Source of the DNA: an uncultured Flavobacteriales bacterium
Lineage (GTDB): Bacteria; Bacteroidota; Bacteroidia; CAIKAF01
NCBI GenBank assembly: GCA_937925455.1
Contig: CALEWF010000136.1
Location: 1-16,019 of the forward strand
Reading direction: 5' to 3'
DNA length: 16,019 bases
The position numbers and the translations under genes are program-made. Positions 1 to 5,635 of the stretch are shown here, in pieces. Under the pieces are notes generated by a model. It had not been told where the DNA came from. It ran no database searches and worked only from the letters and a program-made list of their open reading frames with translations. How positions within the stretch are numbered: position 1 is the first letter of the stretch; the number at the start of each line of letters is the position of its first letter.

Positions 1-90
1 GTTAAATTTAAGCTTACCCAAGAGAATAAAGTTTCAAAAAAATCTTGTCTTAATATAAAATAATCTTAGCGGTTCATATAAATTTATTTT

Positions 91-237
91 AGGCTGCTTC
101 AAGCGGCTGTCCGCTCCAAGTCCTCGGGGCTCAGCCACACAGGGCATCAGGGTAGCGGTGTCTTCGTGCCCTCAGCCCCGCTACCCCGTGCCCTGTGGGC
201 TTCGCCCCTGCGGGCTTTCCACTACCATCCGCAGCAG
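91..237 (-). repeat. 147-bp GC-rich structured repeat, copy 1 (inverted)
   Basis: Read on the minus strand it runs from CTGCTGCGGATGG to GAAGCAGCCT and matches the copy at 11433-11579 with only six substitutions and no gaps. It is much richer in G+C than the flanking AT-rich DNA. The long stem is formed by 178-200 and 134-158 around a 19-nt loop. In this copy the outer part of the stem is better paired than in copy 3, and one inner pair is a G-U type wobble. The open frame across it at 166-357 is a by-product of the base composition, not a gene. Whether it is transcribed cannot be told from the sequence. Confidence 0.9.
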
Positions 238-305
238 ACGGGCAGCGGATGCATCTGCCTTACGAGGCTGAGAAATACGATCCCCCCCTATAAAACAGTA
301 CGACT

Positions 306-330
306 AAAAATTCTAATAACAATTTTTGGG
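306..330 (-). repeat. short interspersed unit CCCAAATT...TTAGAA (copy 5, inverted)
   Basis: On the minus strand this reads as a run beginning CCCAAAAATTGTTATTAG, close to the unit at 5056-5080. It lies beside copy 1 of the 147-bp repeat in the same relative order as at copy 2, which suggests the two families travel together or share insertion sites. Confidence 0.6.
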
Positions 331-355
331 AATAATGGTAGTTTTTCTAAAACAT

Positions 356-386
356 AAAAAAAACGGATTCCATCCGGAACCCGTTT
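356..386 (-). terminator. intrinsic terminator of the phasin gene
   Basis: On the minus strand a stem ACGGGTTCC / GGAATCCGT (nine pairs including one G-U) closes a GGAT loop and is followed directly by a run of eight T. It lies 36 bp past the stop codon of the phasin gene, where a rho-independent terminator is expected. Confidence 0.85.
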
Positions 387-421
387 CTCAAAATCTAAAT
401 CTAACCCTCAGCTAACAAAAA

Positions 422-754
422 TTACTTGGTAGCAGTAGCAGTAGCAGCAGCTTTAGGTGCAGGCTTAGTTTTGCCTAATTTAGCTTCTAATTCAGCTACT
501 TGCTTCTTTAGCTCTTCCAACTGCTCTTCTTCGGTTTTTTTCTTGAATTTGCTGGTAAATTCTTTTACCTTAGATTCAAAATCAGCTGCTTTTGTTTCGC
601 TTTTGCTCAAAAATTCATCCACCATTTTTTTACCTTCTTCAGCAGAGATTTTACCTTTTTTTACCAGCTCGTTCACACTAGCTTCAAACTTTTCAGACAT
701 AGCAGCGGCTAATTCTACACCGGCATACAAGAAATTTTTCAATGCTTGTTCCAT
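422..754 (-). CDS. phasin family protein (PHA granule / coiled-coil protein)
   Basis: A 110-residue, highly charged helical protein with no signal peptide or membrane segment. The N-terminal half (about 1-55: FLYAGVELAAAMSEKFEASV, then a KGKISAEEGKKMVDEFL pattern) matches the small phasin-family proteins common in Bacteroidota. Residues about 55-95 are a Lys/Glu coiled coil, and the tail (96-110) is an Ala/Thr/Pro/Lys low-complexity segment resembling histone H1-like tails. In proteobacteria phasins coat polyhydroxyalkanoate granules; in Bacteroidota many such genes occur without known PHA genes, so granule binding is family knowledge, not shown here. It is a single-gene unit with its own terminator, divergent from an HTH regulator across 287 bp that carries several palindromes, so control by that neighbour is a reasonable inference. 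The start gives the canonical N-terminus. Confidence 0.8.
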   Translation of the reverse strand: MEQALKNFLYAGVELAAAMSEKFEASVNELVKKGKISAEEGKKMVDEFLSKSETKAADFESKVKEFTSKFKKKTEEEQLEELKKQVAELEAKLGKTKPAPKAAATATATK

Positions 755-788
755 AATTGTTTGTTTTAATTAGTTAATTATATTGCTG

Positions 789-812
789 GCATGACATTCT
801 CAAATGCCATGC
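789..812 (-). promoter_or_regulatory. stem-loop in the phasin 5' leader
   Basis: In the minus-strand transcript GCATGGCATT and AATGTCATGC pair over ten positions (one G-U) around a TGAG loop. The hairpin ends 34 nt before the phasin start codon. It pairs better in the phasin-sense RNA, because the wobble becomes a C-A mismatch on the other strand. It may be a leader hairpin affecting stability or translation, or a DNA dyad. Confidence 0.45.
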
Positions 813-842
813 AAAAAAACAAAAAACACCGTTTAAAATTTC

Positions 843-852
843 ACTTTTAAGT
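843..852. promoter_or_regulatory. ACTTWTAAGT site 1
   Basis: ACTTTTAAGT, first of three nearly identical palindromic decamers in the divergent region. The others begin 42 and 126 bp further on. Confidence 0.4.
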
Positions 853-884
853 TTAATATATTGATAATCAAGTAAAATAAATTT

Positions 885-894
885 ACTTATAAGT
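885..894. promoter_or_regulatory. ACTTWTAAGT site 2 (perfect palindrome)
   Basis: ACTTATAAGT is a perfect palindrome, and the symmetry extends weakly to TTTACTTATAAGTTAAA. An additional half-site pair AAGTAAA / TTTACTT overlaps its left side (870-888). Confidence 0.45.
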
Positions 895-914
895 TAAATA
901 GAATTATGACACAC

Positions 915-960
915 CTGACAAGATACTGACAATCTTGACTTTTTGTCAGAACCATGTCAG
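915..960. promoter_or_regulatory. four-half-site dyad operator (CTGACA x2 / TGTCAG x2)
   Basis: CTGACA occurs at 915-920 and 926-931, and its exact inverse TGTCAG at 944-949 and 955-960. Each pair is 11 bp apart and the whole array is symmetric about 937.5. Spacer bases do not match between the arms, so the half-sites, not a simple long inverted repeat, are conserved. This is the layout expected for two dimers of a helix-turn-helix protein binding on one face of the helix. The obvious candidate is the XRE protein encoded 82 bp downstream (autoregulation). It overlaps the -33 element and spacer of a candidate promoter. Confidence 0.7.
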
Positions 961-974
961 TTTTTTTAACTTTT
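942..974 (+). promoter_or_regulatory. candidate Bacteroidota promoter for the HTH gene (distal)
   Basis: TTTG at 942-945, then 21 bp, then TAACTTTT at 967-974 resembles the Bacteroidota -33 TTTG / -7 TAnnTTTG signal (last base of the -7 box differs). The inverted operator half-sites cover the -33 side, and the ACTTTTAAGT palindrome overlaps the -7 box. Confidence 0.4.
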
Positions 975-978
975 AAGT
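969..978. promoter_or_regulatory. ACTTWTAAGT site 3
   Basis: ACTTTTAAGT, 84 bp after site 2 and 126 bp after site 1. It overlaps the candidate -7 box at 967-974. Confidence 0.4.
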
Positions 979-1008
979 AAAAAAGACGGGCATAGGAAAC
1001 TGATTTTT

Positions 1009-1016
1009 TACCTTTG
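1009..1016 (+). promoter_or_regulatory. TAnnTTTG (-7) box close to the HTH gene
   Basis: TACCTTTG is an exact match to the Bacteroidota -7 consensus and would give a leader of about 20 nt before the start at 1042. No convincing TTTG is found at the expected -33 distance, so it is a weaker alternative to the distal promoter. Confidence 0.35.
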
Positions 1017-1041
1017 GCAAAGATTTGGAGTAAAAAAGGAT

Positions 1042-1449
1042 ATGATGAAGAATAATAAAAGCGGCAAAAATCTCTTTAAAGGCAATCTGTTAAAGAACCT
1101 GCTACAAGAGATGCAGGAAATAGAAAAGATCCGGGTGGAAACCAAATTCAACCTGGCTAACAATATTGAAGCCCTGCTGAAGAATAAAGGAATCAGTAAA
1201 TCAGAATTTGCTGCCCTGATGGGAAAATCGCCCTCTGAAATCAGCAAATGGCTGAGTGGAAAACATAACTTTACTATTGATACACTGATGGAAATTGCCC
1301 ATGCCTTGCGTACCGACCTAACTGAATTACTGAAGTTTAAGCCGGAGCCTTTATTTAAAACTGAAGTAAAAGTAGAACGAAGAAAACCTAAAACAGAAGA
1401 AAAGCCTTCAGAACAAGAAACATTTGATGACTTTGAATTGCTAGAATAA
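1042..1449 (+). CDS. XRE/HigA-like helix-turn-helix transcriptional regulator
   Basis: A 135-residue DNA-binding protein. A charged helical N-terminus (1-36) precedes an HTH_3/Cro-C1 type domain at about 38-97; the helix-turn-helix is ISKSEFAALMGKSPSEISKW (51-70) followed by LSGKHNFTID. The tail (100-135) is Lys/Glu-rich and acidic at the end. The fold and the SPSEISKWLSGKHNFTIDTL pattern are typical of HigA-type antitoxins and stand-alone XRE regulators of Bacteroidota. HigB toxin genes normally lie immediately upstream, but 755-1041 holds no ORF, so this is a solitary regulator or an orphaned antitoxin. Two tandem ATG codons open the gene; GGAG at 1027-1030 and AAGGA at 1036-1040 could serve as ribosome sites. 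Autoregulation through the upstream dyad is inferred. Confidence 0.85.
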   Translation: MMKNNKSGKNLFKGNLLKNLLQEMQEIEKIRVETKFNLANNIEALLKNKGISKSEFAALMGKSPSEISKWLSGKHNFTIDTLMEIAHALRTDLTELLKFKPEPLFKTEVKVERRKPKTEEKPSEQETFDDFELLE

Positions 1450-1517
1450 CTAAATAAACCGAATTTTTCATGGATATATTTTGAGCTTGTTAACTCGTTA
1501 AAATTTAAATTTAATTT

Positions 1518-2036
1518 TTAAAATTCAAAAAACGCTTTTGAATCAGGGTTTATCAATTTCAAGCTTTTCCTTATACCGTTGTAATAGCAGTGTACAATAT
1601 TTGTTTGACCGGGAATAAAATCATACAAGATGGTATTGGTAATTTTTACCGGTCCGGCTTCGTGCATGTTTTTAAATTCCAGGTAGCACCAAACTGCCTC
1701 TTCTTCTATTTCATAACCTAACATTTGCGGTTGTATAAATACGCCCCCTATTTGTATGGATACATGTTGCTTGATGTATTGAAAAATAACATCGTTTAAT
1801 GATTGATTATCTATAGATGATAAAATATCTACTTTTAAATCGTACAGTTTAGCAATGGCCGCTTCCAAATCATCCATAAAAATCCTGCAACTCAATTGCA
1901 GCAGGTGTTCTCGGGTATCAATTCGCACCTCTATAATACTCACATAATATGGATGTGGCAAAGCACCAGCCAATGTTTTTTGCACACTGAAAACCAAACA
2001 CCCTATCAAACAAAAAAGCGTAAACTTGCTTCTCAT
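1518..2036 (-). CDS. DUF6702 family secreted protein
   Basis: 172 residues with a clear signal peptide (MRSKFTLFCLIGCLVFSVQKTLAG, cleavage about residue 24), then an HPYYVSIIEVRID strand and an RIFMDDLEAAI segment that I recognise from the DUF6702 family, an uncharacterised Bacteroidota periplasmic/exported family about this long. The rest is beta-rich with no visible catalytic motif. Proteins of this family commonly sit next to HupE/UreJ-like membrane proteins and M1 peptidases, as here, so a shared envelope function is plausible but unproven. Its start codon is only 21 bp from that of the divergent HupE/UreJ gene. It converges on the HTH gene across 68 bp of AT-rich DNA with no GC-stem terminator. 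Confidence 0.75.
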   Translation of the reverse strand: MRSKFTLFCLIGCLVFSVQKTLAGALPHPYYVSIIEVRIDTREHLLQLSCRIFMDDLEAAIAKLYDLKVDILSSIDNQSLNDVIFQYIKQHVSIQIGGVFIQPQMLGYEIEEEAVWCYLEFKNMHEAGPVKITNTILYDFIPGQTNIVHCYYNGIRKSLKLINPDSKAFFEF

Positions 2037-2057
2037 TTCACGATAAAATTACAACGA

Positions 2058-2648
2058 ATGAATGACTTTTGGCTTTGGTTTAGTACTGGCTTAGAACATA
2101 TAGCTGATTGGAATGGGTATGACCATATGCTTTTTTTACTGGCTTTATGTGGAGTGTATGAATTAAAAGATTGGAAAAAAATTTTCATTTTAATTTCAGC
2201 TTTTACCATTGGACATTCCATCACCTTGGCATTGAGCGTATTTAATATACTCAGGCTTCCTTCACCCCTGATTGAATTTCTGATTCCGGTTACGATTGTT
2301 GTAACCTGCTTTAATCACCTTCGGCAATTATCTACACCGAAAAATCAATATATGTATTTATCTTACAGCATGGCTCTGTTATTTGGTTTTATTCATGGTA
2401 TGGGTTTTTCAACCTTACTTCGCTCCATGCTAGGAAGCCAATCATCCATTGTGCAACCTTTATTATTTTTTAACCTGGGTATTGAAGCCGGCCAGTCCCT
2501 CATTGTGGCAGGCATAATGGTATTTTCATTACTTTTGTATCGCATTGTTGGTATATCGCCTCAACGTTGGAAATTTTACATTACTTCAGCTGTTTCTGGC
2601 GTAGCTTTGCTCATGATGGCAGAACGCATACCGGCATTGTTTGAATGA
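2058..2648 (+). CDS. HupE/UreJ-type (HupE_UreJ_2) membrane protein
   Basis: 196 residues, about six hydrophobic membrane segments. Conserved polar/histidine motifs of the family are visible: GLEHIADWNGYDHMLFLLAL (11-30; H14, D22, H23), FTIGHS (49-54; H53), FGFIHGMGFS (109-118; H113) and NLGIEAGQ (139-146; E143). HupE/UreJ proteins are metal (nickel/cobalt) permease-like; no hydrogenase or urease genes are nearby, so the substrate is unknown and metal transport is only family knowledge. The frame is open from 1896, but the upstream part runs antisense through the DUF6702 signal peptide and has no membrane-protein character; 2058 gives the canonical N-terminus. It ends 3 bp before the M1 peptidase start, indicating co-transcription and probable translational coupling. 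Confidence 0.8.
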   Translation: MNDFWLWFSTGLEHIADWNGYDHMLFLLALCGVYELKDWKKIFILISAFTIGHSITLALSVFNILRLPSPLIEFLIPVTIVVTCFNHLRQLSTPKNQYMYLSYSMALLFGFIHGMGFSTLLRSMLGSQSSIVQPLLFFNLGIEAGQSLIVAGIMVFSLLLYRIVGISPQRWKFYITSAVSGVALLMMAERIPALFE

Positions 2649-2651
2649 TGA

Positions 2652-5000
2652 ATGATTATGATTAAATACCTTTTATTGCCAGCTTGCTGGGCTTTGGCAT
2701 ATTTATTGACTACCGGCCAAAATATTCAGAATAATCCGGGCTCTAATCACGGAAATAAATTTGAACAATTGGGCACCATCTTGCCTGACCCTAACACTTA
2801 CCGCACAGCATCAGGAGCCCCCGGCCATGAATATTGGCAACAACGAGCGGACTATGATATTCAATGCCGTTTAGACGAAATCAATTTTGTATTGGAAGGC
2901 GAAGAAGTCATCACGTATTTCAATAATTCGCCCGATGTGCTGGATTATCTCTGGTTGCAATTAGACGAAAACCAACATCATCCGGAAGCAGAAAGCAATT
3001 TTTTTGATTCCAATCGCATAAGCAAACCCGCAACTACTTCCACCATTGAACGATTGGACCCACGAACCATGTTGCAAGGCTATGGAGTGCAAATCCTAAG
3101 CGTAACAGACGCAAAAGGCAATCCCCTGCCTTATACCATTAACTATACCATGATGCGGGTGGACTTGCCTCAACCATTAGCCCCCAAATCAAAACTATCA
3201 TTTCGTGTAAGGTGGAAATACAAAATTCCGGAACGTATGAAAATTGGTGGCCGCGGGGGATACGAAATGATGGAAGATGGCAATGCATTATTTACCATCA
3301 CGCAATGGTTTCCACGCTTGTGTGTGTATAGTGATTTTCAAGGATGGAACAACAAGCAGTTTACAGGACGCGGCGAATTTGCCTTGCCGTTTGGAAATTA
3401 CCGGGTACGCATGACCGTTCCGGCTGACCATGTGGTAGCTTCTACCGGCACCTGTGTAAACATAAAAGAAGTGCTGAACAAAACCGAACTGGAACGCTGG
3501 AACAAATCGCAAACAGCTACAGAGCCCATCGAAGTAATTACTTTGGAAGAAGCCAAAACCAAAGAAAAAAATCCGATAAAAGACCGTTTTAAAACTTGGG
3601 AATTCAAGGCTGAAAATGTACGCGACTTTGCCTGGGGCTCTTCCCGTAAATTTATTTGGGATGCCATGGGCATTGATAACTATGGCAAGCGCGTGATGTG
3701 TATGAGTTTTTATCCTAAAGAATCCTACGGATTGTATCGTAAATATTCTACCAAAGTAGTAGCTCATACCATACGTACCTATTCGAAATATACCGTGCCA
3801 TATCAATATCCGGTAGCCATTAGTGTAGAAGCCTCAAACGGTATGGAATATCCGATGATTTGTTTTAACTACGGACGTACTGAACCCGACGGTACTTACA
3901 GCGAACGTACCAAATACGGCATGATTAGTGTCATCATTCACGAAGTAGGGCACAACTTCTTTCCTATGATTATCAATAGCGACGAACGACAATGGACATG
4001 GATGGATGAAGGATTGAACACCTTTATTCAATTTCTTACCGAACAGGAATTTGATAATAATTATCCCTCTTCCCGGGGCCCAGCTCACAAAATTGTAGAT
4101 TACATGCGCCTGCCTAAAGACCAGTTAGAACCTATTATGACCAACAGTGAAAATATAGTAAATTTTGGTGCAAATGCATACGGAAAGCCGGCAACCGCCC
4201 TTAATATTCTTCGCGAAACCATCATGGGACGTGAATTATTTGATTTTGCCTTTAAACAATATTGTAAACGTTGGGCATACAAACATCCTACTCCGGCTGA
4301 TTTTTTCCGCACCATGGAAGATGCTTCCGGCGTTGATTTAGATTGGTTTTGGAGAGGATGGTTTTTTGATATTCAACCGGTAGATATTTCGTTAGACAGC
4401 GTTAAAACCTATCAACTATTTCGAAAAGATACCGTGCCGGTAAATATAGATACAACCCTAATCAGACCCAATTACCGCGATAAATTCATTCACATCACCC
4501 GATTACGTAATAAACAAAGCGGAATGAAATTTTTGGTGGATATCGACACCAGTCTTCGCGACTTTTATTATTACTACGACCCAGAAAAAGACAGCAGTTT
4601 TAACTTCATTGAAAATTATTTTGAAAATTACGAACCCCTGAGCAACGAAGAGTTTAAAGCGTATGAAAATAAATTCATTTACGAATTATTTTTTAGTAAC
4701 AAAGGCGGGCTGGTTATGCCTTTGATTATTCAATGGAATTATACCGATGGAACCTCTGAAATAGACCGCATTAGTGCCTATGTATGGCGTAAGAATGAAC
4801 AAAAAGTGGTAAAAACATTCATTAAAAACAAACCGGTGTCTTCCATTCAATTAGACCCTTTTAAAGAAACAGCTGATATAGATGAGAAAAACAATACCTG
4901 GCCTCAGATAGAAATTAAATCGCGTATAGATTTATTTAAGCAGAAAGAAAATAGCATAGAACGCAGACCGCTAAATCCAATGCAGCGAAATAAGCAGTAA
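2652..5000 (+). CDS. M1 family zinc metallopeptidase (gluzincin), exported
   Basis: 782 residues. A hydrophobic N-terminus (about 1-22) is a signal peptide. The N-terminal beta domain (about 60-290) precedes the catalytic domain: NGMEYPM (396-402) is a variant of the GxMEN exopeptidase motif, HEVGH (430-434) with E453 forms the HEXXH-X18-E zinc site, WTWMDEGLNTF follows it, and Y510 in NAYGKPATAL is the likely transition-state tyrosine. All key residues are intact. A C-terminal beta-rich region (about 590-782) contains several aromatic/acidic stretches and no T9SS sorting domain. M1 enzymes remove N-terminal amino acids from peptides; a periplasmic site is inferred. The length fits the larger Bacteroidota M1 members. 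ATG codons at 2652 and 2658 are both possible starts; the first is 3 bp after the HupE stop. Confidence 0.92.
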   Translation: MIMIKYLLLPACWALAYLLTTGQNIQNNPGSNHGNKFEQLGTILPDPNTYRTASGAPGHEYWQQRADYDIQCRLDEINFVLEGEEVITYFNNSPDVLDYLWLQLDENQHHPEAESNFFDSNRISKPATTSTIERLDPRTMLQGYGVQILSVTDAKGNPLPYTINYTMMRVDLPQPLAPKSKLSFRVRWKYKIPERMKIGGRGGYEMMEDGNALFTITQWFPRLCVYSDFQGWNNKQFTGRGEFALPFGNYRVRMTVPADHVVASTGTCVNIKEVLNKTELERWNKSQTATEPIEVITLEEAKTKEKNPIKDRFKTWEFKAENVRDFAWGSSRKFIWDAMGIDNYGKRVMCMSFYPKESYGLYRKYSTKVVAHTIRTYSKYTVPYQYPVAISVEASNGMEYPMICFNYGRTEPDGTYSERTKYGMISVIIHEVGHNFFPMIINSDERQWTWMDEGLNTFIQFLTEQEFDNNYPSSRGPAHKIVDYMRLPKDQLEPIMTNSENIVNFGANAYGKPATALNILRETIMGRELFDFAFKQYCKRWAYKHPTPADFFRTMEDASGVDLDWFWRGWFFDIQPVDISLDSVKTYQLFRKDTVPVNIDTTLIRPNYRDKFIHITRLRNKQSGMKFLVDIDTSLRDFYYYYDPEKDSSFNFIENYFENYEPLSNEEFKAYENKFIYELFFSNKGGLVMPLIIQWNYTDGTSEIDRISAYVWRKNEQKVVKTFIKNKPVSSIQLDPFKETADIDEKNNTWPQIEIKSRIDLFKQKENSIERRPLNPMQRNKQ

Positions 5001-5052
5001 AAAAACAAGTATAAAGTACTTTTATTGAGTAAAAAGAAGCTTATAGGATTTT

Positions 5053-5108
5053 AATCCCCAAATTGTTATTAGAAATTTTCACCCCCAATTATGCATTAGA
5101 AATTATCC
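5053..5108 (+). repeat. two tandem CCCAAATT...TTAGAAATT units
   Basis: 5056-5080 and 5083-5108 are imperfect direct copies of a unit CCC(A)AATTnTnnATTAGAAATT. Further copies are at 306-330 (inverted), 10921-10944 and 11326-11353 (inverted). They begin the repeat-filled convergent spacer after the M1 gene. Confidence 0.65.
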
Positions 5109-5141
5109 AGAGTATCCGAGGTAAGACAAAGCGTCGATGCT

Positions 5142-5340
5142 GCCACTGTTATAGAAAAATTATAACCACAGATAGCACAGAAGATTACCGAATGTTTTTA
5201 CTCTCATTTTCTTAGTATTCTCCGTATATCTCTGTGTGCTTTGTGGTTAAAAAATTAGTTTACTATTTGAGTTTATTGCTTTTACCACAAAGAACACAAC
5301 GTTTTACACAAAAGGCACAGAGAGCCGTTGATTTCTGTCA
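5142..5340 (+). repeat. CCACAAAG/CACAGAG-rich repeat, copy A1
   Basis: About 200 bp that aligns, with gaps, to the reverse complement of 11123-11294. It contains several versions of AACCACAAAGAACACAGAG in both orientations. AACCACAGATAGCACAGA at 5163-5180 pairs in part with TCTGTGTGCTTTGTGGTT near 5231-5248, so the block can form a large hairpin. Compared with copy A2 it has an extra stretch of roughly 20 bp near 5296-5315. No coding potential. Confidence 0.75.
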
Positions 5341-5417
5341 ATATTTCTTTCTTTGTATGCTGTTTGCCTTATAGAACACGGATGACACGGATTGGGCGGA
5401 TTGCCCTGCTGCTCTTT

Positions 5418-5564
5418 CTGCTGCGGATGGAAGTGAAAAGCCCGCAGGGGCGAATGCCGCAACGCAAGGAGCAGCGGGGCTGAGGGTACGAAGACACCGC
5501 TGCGACTATGCGATGCGTGCATGAGCCCCGAGGACTTGTAACGTACAGCCGCTTAAAGCAGCCT
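5418..5564 (+). repeat. 147-bp GC-rich structured repeat, copy 2 (covarying stem)
   Basis: Same length and same conserved outer parts and loop as copies 1 and 3: GCCCGCAGGGGC mini-hairpin, GGCTGAGGGTACGAAGACA loop, GAGCCCCGAGGACTTG and the terminal GCCGCTT/AAGCAGCCT. The two arms of the long stem (5455-5477 and 5497-5521) differ from copy 3 at eight positions each. Six of these are matched changes that keep a base pair; two stay unmatched. It lies between the convergent M1 peptidase and trmD genes. The open frames across it are shadows. Confidence 0.9.
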
Positions 5565-5635
5565 AATATCAAAACGCTAATGACAGTTTTGGGTTTTAAT
5601 TTTCAAAAGGTATCAGTAATAGAAAAAAATTAGAC

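Noticed and set aside
166..357. 63-residue open frame on the plus strand
   Set aside because: It runs across the 147-bp repeat and its flank; the Pro/Arg-rich content reflects the repeat's GC content, and equivalent frames in the other copies (5304-5572) are not conserved as a protein.
426..773. 115-residue open frame antisense to the phasin gene
   Set aside because: Exact shadow of a recognisable coding sequence; the serine/phenylalanine-rich translation is what Lys/Glu-rich codons give on the other strand.
1008..1247. possible toxin gene antisense to the HTH gene
   Set aside because: It is the reverse complement of the N-terminal half of the HTH protein and has no toxin motif; no HigB/RelE-like sequence was found.
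1450..1517. AT-rich palindromic words (AAATTTAAATTT) between convergent genes as a bidirectional terminator
   Set aside because: No GC-containing stem; these palindromes are expected by composition.
1896..2057. N-terminal extension of the HupE/UreJ frame
   Set aside because: It would overlap the DUF6702 signal peptide in antisense, has no membrane-protein character, and the family N-terminus begins at 2058.
3288..3806. 172-residue open frame antisense to the M1 peptidase
   Set aside because: Shadow of a well-conserved catalytic domain with all residues intact; no independent domain or start signal.
5142..5340. CRISPR-like array in the CCACAAAG-rich block
   Set aside because: Repeated words are in both orientations with irregular spacing and no unique spacers of even length; no cas gene is present.
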